Part shown: in pieces, positions 53,009 to 64,000 of the stretch
How the letters are laid out: the number at the start of each line of letters is the position of its first letter
Numbering within the stretch: the stretch's first letter is position 1
Origin: Ostrinia nubilalis
Lineage: Eukaryota; Arthropoda; Insecta; Lepidoptera; Crambidae
DNA length: 64,000 nt
Assembly (NCBI RefSeq): GCF_963855985.1
Contig: NC_087104.1
Span: forward strand, 11,842,001-11,906,000
Reading direction: 5' to 3'
The notes under the pieces: model-generated
Database searches by the model: none
Told to the model about the DNA's origin: nothing
The model's input: only the letters and a program-made list of their open reading frames with translations
Program-made: the position numbers and the translations under genes

Positions 53009-54100
53009 CATATGGGCCGTTGACCTGCCTAACTTTTTCTATTGATGATAACTTATTTGAGAGTGACTTTGATTATAATCTCATCATGGTAAGTGATTAG
53101 TGATTAGATCTATGAAAGAGCCTTTGATCTGTACAAGTAAATACCTTTCACTCAAGTCTAAAGGTTGAAACTGAAAGTCACCTTTATTAGAGAACAATGA
53201 GCAGGCTGGATTACTAATGATACCGTTGTGTAGGGAGAATATAACGAAAATTATCTTTTGTGTATTTCTTAAGAACGAAAAACCTAAATTTTGTGTAGAT
53301 TGAGACAATATTGATACAACATATCATACTACAGTAGGTAAACATAAATACACTGTACACTGTCTCCTACACTTCACAACTCCAATGCTCACTGTTAACA
53401 GAGTAAATACAAATGAGCAGGTCATCTTCATAGAAACGCACCGAGCGCGGTTTGTATGTGAGCGCGCCAATATACGTATGCGGCGCGCACGCACACACTG
53501 ACAAAATTCGGCGCACCTCACCGCTAACACAGTATATATATATGAGCTAAAGCAGTACGGAAGCTTAGCCCTTTCGGCGAGTTAAATACCTACACTTCAA
53601 CTGAGTGTTAGGGTTGGCACTCTTAATCTTTATAAAATTAATAAGGTTCTTACTTACTTATTTATTAAAACGTTTATTTAGGTTTATTAATTATCAAATA
53701 CCTAATGGAATAAATTAATTGACAAAGTAGTTAACAAAAAAATAAAACGTTAATTAGGTTCTTTAATGATCGAATACATAATCGAATAAATTGATTAAGT
53801 ACTATTAGAGGCCGGTAGAATATCTATTCTCATAAATAAAATACCGGATACTTACTTTCACATACCTATTGCCTCATTTTAAATACAGTTCATCACTTAG
53901 TACAAAAGCACGCGGAGAAAATTACTTTATCAAATAGAAAACATAAATTGTTAAAAAGCGTAATTTCGTAATTTAAATAGAACTACATATTACAAAATCA
54001 GATGTAAGCACTTTATTTTAATCATTTTTACAATTCAGAATTATTACGAAGTTTAAAAAATGAAAGTTCTGGTTTTGAAAATGCCGAGTTCAAGCAGCCG
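53009..54100. other. No gene recognised; CpG-rich patch with TATA-like run
   Basis: 53440-53560 is CG-rich (TGCGGCGCGCACGCACACAC) and followed by AGTATATATATATGAGC. A promoter is conceivable, but no exon with a clear donor follows on either strand. Confidence 0.35.
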
Positions 54101-54480
54101 TATACTACGCAATACACTCGTGGTGGCATGTTTTTAAAAATACAGCGGACAGTGCATGCAATAAAATTATTATTAAAAACACAACGCGCGCGACACTCGC
54201 GACGGATGGACTGCGAGGTTCGCTTAGAGCTCGTGTAAAGCGTGCGTCTGTGTGCGTGAGTCTGATTTCGAGCGTTTGTATGAAGCTTCCGTCACAAAAT
54301 ATAACAGAAGACAAACTCCATACTAAACGCGCTCGAGCCACGCACACATAGACACCGCTCTAGCAAGACTGTCTTGGACGAATGCGAGCGCGACGTGGCG
54401 CGACAGACGTTCGCCACACGTTCGCTGTGGTTCGCTTGAGTCACGCGCCGGTCAACCGCCTGTAATATTATTTTGTTTTG
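54100..54480. mobile_element. Imperfect GC-rich inverted-repeat element
   Basis: The left half (GTGCGTCTGTGTGCGTGAGT, CGAGCGTTTGTATG) and right half (CATACTAAACGCGCTCGAGC, CACGCACACATAGACAC) are inverted copies around an AT-rich centre at about 54290. The outer ends are not clear. Confidence 0.5.
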
Positions 54481-54691
54481 CGAAATTGACGAAAATGAGT
54501 GAACAGAAAAAGTCGTATTTATAATTGTTCGGTATTTGGTTTTCATTTGGTACCGAATTTTCATTTTTTAAATTACCAGTTGATTCGGGGAGGTAAGTAA
54601 GTTATTTATTTGAATTTCAATTGAAATTGAAAGCCAACTCAATTATTAGGAATATCGAATTGTTTTAGAGAGGTTTTAGGAATTATTGGAT

Positions 54692-54876
54692 AACTAGCTT
54701 TTGCCCGCGGCTTCACCCGCGTGAAATTTAGTTTGTCACAGATCGTCATAAATTATAGCCTATATGTTATTCAGGGTTATAAACAATAATACTGTAAAGT
54801 TACATCAAAATCCGTTCAGTAGTTTTTGCGTGAAAGAGCAACAAACATCCAGACATCCAAACTTTCGCATTTATAA
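54692..54876 (+). mobile_element. RTE-type LINE 3'-end fragment
   Basis: ACTAGCTTTTGCCCGCGGCT opens and CTTTCGCATTTATAAT closes it, with CCGTTCAGTAGTTTTTGCGT in the middle. The same subfamily recurs, broken, at 58006-58078 and 59815-59932. Confidence 0.75.
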
Positions 54877-55288
54877 TTTATGGTTAAACAAACTTACCTT
54901 AAGTGAAGTTTGACCGTAATTATACGAGTCGCTGCATCCGAAGAGATTTTCATATTTACCAGGTAGTCCACTTCTCATTGTACTAGGCATCGAACATTTT
55001 AGAGCATACAATACAAAAAAGTACTTGTTATGACTCGATATCCGGCGGTAGTGGGGCACGCTTACGTCACACCCCTCCAACCGTCGAGTCGTCATTCATT
55101 TCAGAGTATGATTTCGCTAAAGTAAAGTAAGGGTAAGTTAAGTGTAAACTTAGGGGTAGGGCGGGAATGAAAATCTCTTCGGATGCAGCGACTCGTATAA
55201 TTACGGTCAAACTTCACTTAAGGTAAGTTTGTTTAACCATAAATTATACTTCGTCGCTGCATCCTCGAGATTTTCATATTTACCAGGT
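54877..55288. repeat. 75-bp perfect inverted repeat plus a third direct copy
   Basis: TATGGTTAAACAAACTTACC...GCATCCGAAGAGATTTTCAT (54880-54953) is repeated exactly inverted at 55168-55242. The inner part, TCGCTGCATCC..GAGATTTTCATATTTACC, returns in direct orientation at 55251-55286. The loop holds CpG-rich TATCCGGCGGTAGTGGGGCA. No known family. Confidence 0.75.
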
Positions 55289-57620
55289 AGATGTTTAGAG
55301 AGCTTTAGTGAAATCAAAACTATGATAAATACGTTATTTAAATAAATAAGACCTTTATAAAGAATATTTATTTATACATAATAGGTATTATCGTTAAGTA
55401 AAGCATTATCAAAATGCGTAGCAGACTAGGTCTTGCTTCAAAATTTAAGAATATAATTCAAGGTAATTTTCTAGATTAGCCTGCTGCTTTTCTTTTAATC
55501 GATTCTATGATAACTTTTCAACGATTAGTTGTTGCATGACGGACACTTTGTGCGGAATATAATTTTGGGTTATATCAATATAAGTATATAACTCTCACTT
55601 AATGAAAAAATATTCAAATATGTTTAATCTATCCTAGAGGTTCTTGCATTGTGGTAAAATTTCTTCGTAGTTTGAGATTAGTTTTTTAGTATTAGTAAGG
55701 ATACGAATATAACTTGTTATTTCTGTAAACTTGTAAGAAATAATTGTATTTGCTGGAATAATAACTCTGATATTGAAAACAATACTTTAAAGTGCAACTG
55801 GGATCGCCCGGGTGCTAAATTATTAGTAAAATCACCGGTAAATATAATAGGCCAGGTGTCCCATTCTTCTGTGAGTTAATATTTTTACTACTTCTTTTTT
55901 ATGTAATAAATACTTAATAGTATTCTGATGGTAATTCTCTGCTTCAAATAAAATGTAGCTGTTGTTTGAAATTTTGCCTTCGCTTTTAAGTTTACACAAT
56001 AACTATTTTCTATCTGGGGGTCAGATTTTGTACATTGAGCTATGATAATTGAATTTATATCTAGTTTAAGATTTTTATTTCCCCAAGAATTAAAACATTT
56101 CACTAACGTGAGAGAAGCACAATGTTTAGTAACACTAGCTTTGGATTGGAAACATAATAAACAAACTGAGAACGATAACTTTATATTAACAGAATATAAA
56201 ATTAAAGATTAACTAAATAAATGGGTACTTCGCAAAAATTTGCGCGCAATCCGTGAGTATCGCCAGTCAGCGTGCTCAGTCCGACAGAACGTCGGCACAC
56301 AAAAGAGGTGGCTTATTCTAACTACGTTCAGGTAATGAAATGTTTTATTAAACGTTTTTGCAGATAAGTGTGTGTGTATATAAGATAGGATAGGATAACA
56401 TTTATTTATTTATATTTTTGCAAACTGTAAAGTGGCGGACTTAATGCCAAGTGGCATTCTCTGCCAGTCAACCACAGGTCTAGTAGAGAGACTAAGGCGG
56501 TGCAATAAACATGAAAAAAAAAATATATAGATTTTGATATATTACCACTTTTCCTTTGTATATTACTGAGTTTATCTGTCAGTAGCACAAATTGAATTTT
56601 TTATTTACTTTTAAACGCGGTCTTAATAAAAAAAAGTTAAAATAAGTAATTTTAATACATCATGTCAAGACCGATTTCATGTATCGTATATAAGTATACG
56701 CTTAGAGCAGAGAGCGTTATCTAAAATTGTACTTTGATGTCATTTTTCTGAAATAAACACTTCATTGCATGCAGAGTTTACCTCTAATTGACTGTGTACG
56801 TTATAGATGTTATACTTAGTGTTTTAATAGAGCTTATGCTCTTACTTACACTTACACAAGAACTTATGTTCTTGGTTCTTGGTAAAGCAGTAGAATAAAT
56901 AAATTAATTAATTTATTACTTTACTTTTACTAAGTAAGTAAATAGTACTTCAAAAAATAATATATTTCCTTGTTTTGTCTTATTGTTTGTCAAACCAATT
57001 GTGTTGTGTGAGACCCACAAAAAATAACACTCAAATCTTTTATTTCAGTAAGCTTGAAGATGTTACAGAGGTAACCTTACGGTAGCAGAAATATTCATAC
57101 ATCGCACAGCTGTCTGTAGCCGATTAACTGTTTCATAATTATGATGTTAATAGGTAAATATATAAATTAAATAAATAGGTAAATATATAAATTAAATATA
57201 ATATATAAAATAAAAAAATATTTGTATTTATTGCTTATCATTTTTTGCGATAGAAAGAAACCGAAGTCACGAGATAATGTACTAACATGAAGTTGGGGCC
57301 ATTTCCCACACTACATATTTAGGAATAAATATTCAATCCGTCATTCCTATAGAATGATAGTTTATTAGGTATTGTTAACGTTTGGATTCGTTGTTATGTC
57401 GATAATATTTATGGGAATATACCAGTTTTTTGTTAACTTTGCTAAAAGTAATATGAATAAGTATATTAAGTAATATCTTAAGTATCTTGCTTGTGGGATA
57501 AGACTCTTTACATAAAGTCATTAATTTAGGCGACTGAACTAAATTCTTTACTCAAGTAAAAGAGATGAACGTAAATGGTTTACGATTATCGTAGAATTAC
57601 TCTTTCTCAGTTAAACTGGA
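55289..57620. other. No gene recognised
   Basis: AT-rich, low coding potential. At 56250-56330 a CG-rich stretch ends in GTTCAG|GTAATG, a possible donor of a non-coding first exon (plus strand), but nothing links it to a gene. A 29-bp block AGGTAAATATATAAATTAAAT is duplicated at 57151-57200. Confidence 0.4.
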
Positions 57621-58005
57621 TTTGATATACATGTTACTGTAAAAGCTCGAATTGCAGTAAATCCTAAGATATTCTAGTAAAACCTAAGATCAACCAATTC
57701 CTAATGGTAAATGTCCCAAAAGGTTTGCGATTCGAACTCTTACCACCATTTCGTTGGTAAATCTTAGGATTTACATTAATGGCACGGTAAATGTTGAAAA
57801 ACAAAACAAGCATTTTTGACAGGTAACAATCGGTTTTATCTACGCATTACACGAGCGCAGCCTTTTTGTATTGTTTAAATGTACGAACAATTTAAGAACT
57901 AAAAAGAAAGACCACGGCATCACTTTTCATTTTAATACAATTAAACAAACCATGATGTCACTGCCTTGTTTTTTCTTTAGCAACGTAAGATCATGTCATA
58001 TAAAA

Positions 58006-58257
58006 TACTAGCTTTCGCTCGCGGCTTCACCCGCGTGAAATTTAATTTGTCACAGATCGCCATAAATTATAGCCTACTAGCTTTCCGCCCGCGGCTTCGC
58101 CCGCGTGGAATTTTGTCTGTCATAGAAAAACTTTATCGCGCGCGTCCCTGTTTCAAAAACCGGGATAAAAACTATCCTATGTTCTTTCCCGGGACTCAAA
58201 CTATCTCTATGCCAAATTTCATCAAAATCGGTTGCGAGGTTTAAGCGGGAAAGCGTA

Positions 58258-58298
<41 letters not shown>

Positions 58299-58330
58299 GT
58301 TACTTTCGCATTTATAATATTAGTTGGGAA
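58006..58330 (+). mobile_element. Two RTE-type LINE 3' ends in tandem
   Basis: A first truncated end (CTAGCTTTCGCTCGCGGCTT...ATTATAGCC) breaks off at 58075 where a second begins (CTAGCTTTCCGCCCGCGGCT) and runs to ACTTTCGCATTTATAATATT. Near its end is the GACA microsatellite. Confidence 0.8.
58258..58299 (+). repeat. (GACA)n microsatellite
   Basis: About ten ACAG/GACA units, grown from the 'CAGACAGA' within the LINE 3' end. Confidence 0.9.
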
Positions 58331-58547
58331 GTTGGGATATGTTATTCTGGGTTATCTATACTTATAATAAATCTGTAGAGAGGTCAATTCTGTACATGAA
58401 ATATATTTTCAAAATAACTATCAGGGGGTGATAAGTGATCGATACTGATGCCAAAAATGCAATCAGTAAAATTTTTGTCTGTCTGTCTGTCTGTATGTTC
58501 CTTATAGAAACAAAAACCACTTGACGGATTTTAACGAAACTTGGTAC

Positions 58548-59768
58548 AATTATTCTTCATACTCCTGGGCAGGTTATAGGATACTTAGGAATTCCCGCGG
58601 GAACGGGAATTAGCGGGAAAATCCTTTTGTACGAAAAATCTAAACCGCTTAAGTTAGACGTTTGAAATTTGGCATGCAGGTACCTTAGTAAAGTTAAAGC
58701 TTAGTTACAATAGGATATTGCAAAATTCCCATGGGAACGGGAGTTAGTGGGAAAAAACATTTGTATGAAAAAATCTAAACCGCGTAAGATATACTCTTGA
58801 AAGGACATTGGGAACTTTAATATGAGAAAATGCCCCAGGGCGGACAAAAATGAAACGTATTTTATTTTAAAGCTTTATACTTGTAGGTATATTCACTTAA
58901 AGCGCTATGTTGTGAGATATGGGAATTCTGAGATATGACGAGTCTAAGTTGAAAATATATTTGTCTAAAATGATTTGATATTTTTACATGTTATGTTGTT
59001 TGGCATTGCAGAGTAACCAATAAAAGTAAATAAAATAATATAAATAAATAAAAAATATAAATAAAATAATATAAATAAATAAAATATTATAAATACTTAA
59101 ATTAATATTAGACAACATCTCATATTACTCCAACCCAAAATAAGTAGCTAAGGCATTTGTGTTATGGAAATCGGGAACGACGAACCACAACACACCCAAA
59201 CCAGAGACAATGTGAAAAGATCGTTTTCTATATTGTCCCGGCCGGGAATCGAACCCGGGACCTCAGGATTAGCCCGGCACACCTTGAAAACCGGTGTGTG
59301 CGCCTCTCCGCCACGGAGGTCGTCAAAAATGTTACCTAAATGTAAAATGAAATAAAATATTAAAACTTCATTTTCTCAATATTCCCATATAAGAGAGAAA
59401 AAAAAATGCACGGAAATTCATTGGATATTAGTATGTATCATCTGTGATAGGTTTCGTTTGTGTCCGCTACTTTTCGAAAAGTGGGGCAAAAAGTTCCCAA
59501 TGTCATTTGGCATGCAGGTACCTTAGTAAACTTAAAGCTTAGTTGCAACAGGATATTGCAAAATTCCCACGGGAACGGGAGTTAGCGGGAAAAAACATTT
59601 GTATGAAAAAATCTAAACCGCGTAAGATAGACTCTTGAAATTTGGCATGCAGGTACCTTAGTAAACTTAAAGCTTAGTTACAACAGGATATTGCAAAAAT
59701 CTCACGGGAACGGGAGTTAGCGGGAAAAAACATTTGTATGAAAAAATCTGAACCGCGTAAGATAGATG
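58548..59768 (+). repeat. Four ~128-bp tandem units, split by an insertion
   Basis: Units with GGATATTGCAAAATTCCCA, CGGGAACGGGAGTTAGCGGG and AAAAATCTAAACCGCGTAAG recur at about 58548, 58677, 59511 and 59642. Between the second and third, 58800-59507 is an inserted element with inverted ends GACATTGGGAACTTT / AAAGTTCCCAATGTC. Confidence 0.7.
59105..59325 (-). mobile_element. tRNA-derived SINE (second family)
   Basis: Minus strand: GACCTCCGTGGCGGAGAGGC (box A), GGTCCCGGGTTCGATTCCCG (box B), then a tail through TGTGTTGTGGTTCGTCGTTC. It lies inside the 58800-59507 insert. The anticodon region is not tRNA-like enough to be a gene. Confidence 0.75.
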
Positions 59769-59989
59769 AAGGGGGGGTAAAACGAGATCCACGCGCACGA
59801 AGTCGCGGGCGGCCGCTAGTAAACAATAATACTGTAAAGTTTCATCAATATCAGTTCAGTAGTTTTTGCTTGAAAGAGTAACAAACATCCACACAAACTT
59901 TCGCGTTTATAATATTAGTAGGATGCAGGCAGTACAAAATGTCAGTGTCCTAGATAAGCTAGATCTGATATTTACAGGTATGCGCTACT

Positions 59990-61817
59990 CATAGCTGGGC
60001 ATTAACTCGTTAATCCGTTAATCGTTAATTAACGAAGTTAACATTTCTATTAACGGATTAACTTTTAAGTTAACTTTAAAAAATGTTAACGGACTCGTTA
60101 ACTTCCGTTAAATTATCCTAAGTCCGTTAATCGTTAATCCAGTACCTACTTTTTACCAAAAAGATACAGCAGGCACGCTGAAAAACACTAGCAAAACGCG
60201 TTGACAAGTACGTTCGGGCTTCCAGAACTTCCAGAACCTAAAACAACAGTTTTTGTAACCAGAACGTGCCAGAACGAAACGATATAAAATATGCAATTTT
60301 TTATTTATTTTCAAGCTTTATATGACTTCACTTGATAGTATATTATGTGTGAGACAAATCTTGCAACTGAATTTAAGAGCAGTTCTCCTCAACCGATTGA
60401 GCTGAAATATGGTATTACCTATGTAAGTACATACTATGAAAATGCAATGTCATGGTACCATTAAGCTGGTCTGATGATGGAGTCAGGAGGTGGCCATGGG
60501 AACTCCTAAATGAAAGGGCGGAATCGCATTGAATTTGGGTTCGTTGGGTTTGTCTTTTCGAGCACTTTAGTACTAGATGATGTCCAGGGTCCTGATAATG
60601 GAGTCAGGAGGTGGCCATAGGAATTCCTAAACGAAACGGTGGAAACTTAGTATCGAGTTTGGATTTGTTGGATTTGTCTTTTCGAGCACTTTGGTGCTAA
60701 ATTGTATTGTAATTGAACCATAGCTCTGAGATTGAGATATTATAGACTAAGGGCTGGTGAACGCCAGACCTACGTCATTTTATAAAAGCTGAAAGTTTGT
60801 CAGCGTATGTTCCCAATATAGGTTAGAATGTTGGTGGATTATGAAGTTTGGGTCATCGTGGCTTTGGCAGCTATGCTAAAAAAAACTGTCTGGCAAGGAG
60901 TTGGAACTGTCAAAACTGTGTGGCTGATGTCGAAACAACTTACAATCATTGCCTAAATATTATACATAAAAATCAGATTTTATGGTATAACGTAATTACA
61001 GTCTATTAAATATACAGAAAAAGCCACCGTAAAAGTTAGGCTTACGTTATACCATAAAATAAAAGCCGATTTTTAAATAAAATATTATGCTGCGTTTACA
61101 CTGCGCGGAAATAAGCCAAGTCAAGTCAAAAAAAGAGAGGAGTGGGGATGAAATTCATTCATTTTTCATCCCCACTCCTCTGTTTTTTTGACTTGACTCG
61201 GCTAATTTCCGCATAGTGTAAAAGCAGCATAAGGGCAATAATTAGAAGTAGTTTCCTCATCAGCCAGACAGTTTCGACAGTTCCAACTCCGTGCCAGACA
61301 GTTTTTTTAGGATAGCTGCCAAAGCCACGATGACCCAAACTTCATGATTCACCAACATTTTATCCTATATTGGGAGCATACGCTGACAAACTTTCAGCTT
61401 TTATAAAATGACGTAGGTCTGGCGTTCACTAGCTCATATTCTACTACTAAAAAGTGTAAAATAAAATTATAATAATAAAAAACTTTTTTAAAAACAAGAT
61501 TTTATTCTGAAATGCATTTGTTACTAAAACGAAAAAAATAATTGTATGCAAGGTTCAAATAATTTCGAAAGCTTATTGTAGCGCAAACATAAAAGAGGAA
61601 TAAATTCCATGCATGATACAAGCTTTCGAAATTATTTGAACCTTGCATACAATTATTTTTTTCGTTTTATTATAATGTGTTAACGGATTAACGATTAACG
61701 TTAACTTGCGTTAAATCTTGCTAAATGTAACGTTTTAAGGTTTAACGAAGTTAATTTTTTTATTAACGGTTTAACGATTAACGAAGTTAACTATTTGATT
61801 AACGGTGCCCAGCTATG
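59990..61817. mobile_element. Non-autonomous hAT-type element, 1,828 bp, perfect 8-bp TSD
   Basis: Ends CATAGCTGGGCA...TGCCCAGCTATG, flanked by GCGCTACT on both sides (59982-59989 and 61818-61825). Both subterminal regions are packed with GTTAAC / ATTAACG / CGTTAAT repeats, as in transposase-binding subterminal arrays. Inside are three further palindromes: about 60750-61433, a hairpin at 61085-61232 nested in it, and 61540-61672. No transposase frame. Confidence 0.88.
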
Positions 61818-62125
61818 GCGCTACTATCAATGATGGGTTATTATAATTCCGATTTGATTATTATAATTCCGATTGTCTAATAGTTGATGAAAGTAAGTAG
61901 GTAATTAAGAATTACTCATTGTTTTATTCCTAAAACCAACATCTACCAGCTGACAGAGGTAAAACCTAGCATATACTGAATTCGAATGGTAAAAGCTCGA
62001 AAAAATCGTCGTATTTTCAGAAATTCTTACATTTACCAACTCATGTCGGTAAATCCTAAGACTTACACTTAAATCTTAAGATTAACCGTAGTTCGAGCTT
62101 TTACAGTAACATACATATCAAATAT

Positions 62126-63143
62126 TTATGTATAATAATTATGTATAACTATGTATTGAAAAAACATTGCAGTTCTTGGGTAGACCAAAGTGAAAATGTT
62201 TATAAGTTGTTGGCATAAGCTTCTGTTTTGTAACTATGGAATGAAGCTGGTATACTGGTTTAAATTAAACCTTATCACGAGACCAGAATAAAGCGTAGAA
62301 AGCGGAAATAATTCGCTGTTGTTTGTTTTGTACGAAATTGCTGCAGCAATCGCTGGTCGTCGCTGCTGTTCATAAGGATGACCGAAACTGAAACTGCTGA
62401 TGTGTTTTGGCACTCAAAACCTAAAGGTAGGATTACTGCTATTAAATATCTGATATAATCTTAATAATTTTGGTGTTTATCATGCCACCGTTCAATAAAG
62501 CTGCTGCTCAAAAAATTGCGACAGTTGCACTACTACTGTAGGGTGTTGGTGATGTTTGCGCACGCGCACACATACAGTAACCGGATGGTGTTGAGGAAAA
62601 GAAGTGCGTGAACCGGTTACCCCACACAGAGGCAAATATTCGAAAATAATATTTGAACATTTAAATAACATTTTCTTGATTTAGATTAAATTATTCCTAT
62701 TGTAATTTTAATTTAATTTATGGACTTGTATAAAAGTTTTAAATAAATACATCTTATCATTTTGTGTATTTTTCTTTTTTATTACTATTTCTGCGCTTCC
62801 TCGAGCAGTTACCTTGAGGGATAAGCCCCCCGTTTTAATTTATTTGCGTAAGACACGTGACAACATGTGCAGGTATTTTTAGTCAACTTCTGGATTGACT
62901 CGTCCCTCAGTCAATTAGCCAAGATTCGCCCAAGCGTTCAGAATATTATCTCATCTCCAAATGGAGTGCGTACACCTCAGTTTTACTTTTTAGGCTGACC
63001 TAAGCCTTCCAAAATATTATTGGCTAACGGGATAACTTTTCCGTGTCTGAAGTTAATACAATTTACCTATGTAACCTCTATATTCGGTTTTGCTGGTTTA
63101 TCAGACTGATATTTCCTCCTGTGTTGAATCATCCGATTCTTTT
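62126..63143. other. No gene recognised
   Basis: AT-rich; no exon, RNA gene or repeat family that I can support. Confidence 0.45.
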
Positions 63144-63260
63144 GATATTTCGAATCACTACTCTAGGTAATAGTTATATGACCTCAATCGCATCGAGGTT
63201 CTTCATAACGATTATGGTATTTCGGTAGTAATCGCATTACTACTCAAGGAAATACATAAT
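63144..63260. repeat. Hairpin satellite, isolated unit
   Basis: One and a half units of the 82-bp repeat: ACCTCAATCGCATCGAGGT and GGTAGTAATCGCATTACTAC. See 63636-63860. Confidence 0.75.
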
Positions 63261-63454
63261 ATATATAAGGTCTCGCTGATGGTTTACAGGTTGATTATTC
63301 GAAATCATTGTTTTAGTACAATTGAATATAGTTTCTTATTTTATTTAAATAGTTTAAACAAAAAATCTGATAGGTAGGTCCTGTATGTAAATACACCAGC
63401 TAAGTAAATTTAGTTACGTTCAATAGTAATTATGATAGCAATGGACGCACTCAC

Positions 63455-63617
63455 CTTACGACACCGTTTTTCGGACGGGGCGACATAGGTCGCGAAGGGC
63501 AGTTGCAGAGCAGCTGAACCACGACGGGGTCCCACCTGGGCGCACGGGAAGACGACGGGGCGGCGGGGCCAGTGGCCACGGCAGGCGCGCCGTGCGGAGG
63601 CACGCAGCGAGTTTTTA
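63455..63617 (-). CDS. Candidate GC-rich exon with strong donor (unidentified)
   Basis: On the minus strand the sequence ends GTCGTAAG|GTGAGTGCG, a near-consensus 5' splice site, after about 160 nt of GC-rich DNA unlike its surroundings. Two frames are open, for example one ending ..ATYVAPSEKRCRK and one ending ..PRPKNGVV. No domain is recognisable. It could be a 5' exon of the Dpr gene, which reads in the same direction, or an exon or 5' UTR of another gene. Its 5' limit is not defined. Confidence 0.4.
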
Positions 63618-63635
63618 TTCTTGTGAACTGTATGT

Positions 63636-63860
63636 CGGTAGTAATCGCATCACTACTCTAAGAAACTCGTATTTGACCTCAATCGCATTGAGGTTCTTTA
63701 TTAAGATTTTGGTATTTCGGTAGTAATCGCATCACTACTCTAAGAGATTCGTATTTGACCTCAATCGCATCGAGGTTCTTTATTACGATTTTGGTATTTC
63801 GGTAGTAATCGCATCACTACTCTTAGGAAATACATAGATTACCTTAATAGCATTAAGGTA
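63636..63860. repeat. 82-bp tandem satellite of paired hairpins with a shared loop
   Basis: GGTAGTAATCGCATCACTAC starts at 63637, 63719 and 63801 (period 82). Each unit has two hairpins: GTAGT-AATCGCATC-ACTAC and ACCTC-AATCGCATC-GAGGT, with almost the same loop on different stems. The last unit decays to CCTTAATAGCATTAAGG, where stem and loop changed together so that pairing is kept. Confidence 0.85.
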
Positions 63861-64000
63861 AGATTCCATGAACACGGTATGAACTTCATCACAGCACAAC
63901 TCACATCACAGCACAACTAGTGTTAAATTAGTATCGAATATATTACGTACCTATGTACGAGCACAGATTGAACATAGTCAAAAACATTTTGCCATTCATT

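Larger units (their letters stand above)
57621..62125. mobile_element. Composite segment bounded by about 30-bp inverted repeats
   Basis: TGTTACTGTAAAAGCTCGAA at about 57632-57651 is mirrored by TTCGAGCTTTTACAGTAACA at about 62092-62111, with flanking TTTGATAT on both sides. Subterminal blocks GGTAAATCTTAGGATTTAC (57759) and GGTAAATCCTAAGACTTAC (62048) resemble each other. Between them are RTE fragments, a SINE-bearing TIR element and a hAT element, so an old element may have collected insertions. Two separate inverted copies of one smaller element would look similar. Confidence 0.45.

Noticed and set aside
58258..58299. CRISPR-like or regulatory repeat
   Set aside because: A plain GACA microsatellite grown inside a LINE 3' end.
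59230..59315. Functional tRNA gene on the minus strand
   Set aside because: Head of a second SINE family; the acceptor stem and anticodon arm do not form properly.

Overview
The window reads as nuclear DNA of a ditrysian lepidopteran (moth or butterfly). The evidence is AT-rich sequence with GT-AG introns, insect versions of two recognisable multi-exon genes, and a dense load of lepidopteran-type repeats: RTE LINE 3' ends, tRNA-headed SINEs, many palindromic MITEs and a BEL/Pao LTR retrotransposon. There is no bacterial or viral gene organisation. I could not assign a species.

Layout: (i) 1-19.2 kb is gene-poor. It holds MITEs and an intact BEL/Pao element (4141-10286, minus strand, identical LTRs, 5-bp target duplication) nested in an older segment bounded by a perfect 32-bp inverted repeat (3222-10798), then LINE relics. 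(ii) 19.2-36.3 kb is the ABCB8 gene on the plus strand (mitochondrial half ABC transporter). I could reconstruct 14 coding exons. After setting aside one insertion their lengths sum to 2,094 nt, 697 codons plus stop. Its introns carry hAT-like and palindromic elements, a 1.7-kb foldback element and a CR1/Jockey-type LINE. (iii) 37-42 kb holds MITEs, including one whose inverted arms contain half of a tRNA-like cloverleaf. (iv) 42.4-45.9 kb carries the last three exons of a Dpr-family immunoglobulin cell-surface gene on the minus strand, tail-to-tail with ABCB8. (v) 46-64 kb is repeat-rich: SINEs, LINE ends, an 1.83-kb hAT-type element with nested palindromes and a perfect 8-bp target duplication, and an 82-bp satellite of hairpins sharing one loop. 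A GC-rich candidate exon lies near the right end.

The most unusual feature is exon-derived tandem repetition inside introns. ABCB8 exon 8 has two 3'-truncated copies in front of it. ABCB8 exon 12 (ABC signature plus Walker B) is followed by about twelve partial copies that keep the 5' splice site. The Dpr Ig exon is followed by at least three partial copies of the same architecture. By hand count, the open ABCB8 copies differ from the parental exons almost only at synonymous positions. Separately, exon 3 of ABCB8 is interrupted by a TTAA-flanked 152-bp insertion that introduces in-frame stops and does not look like an intron, so this haplotype may not make full-length protein.
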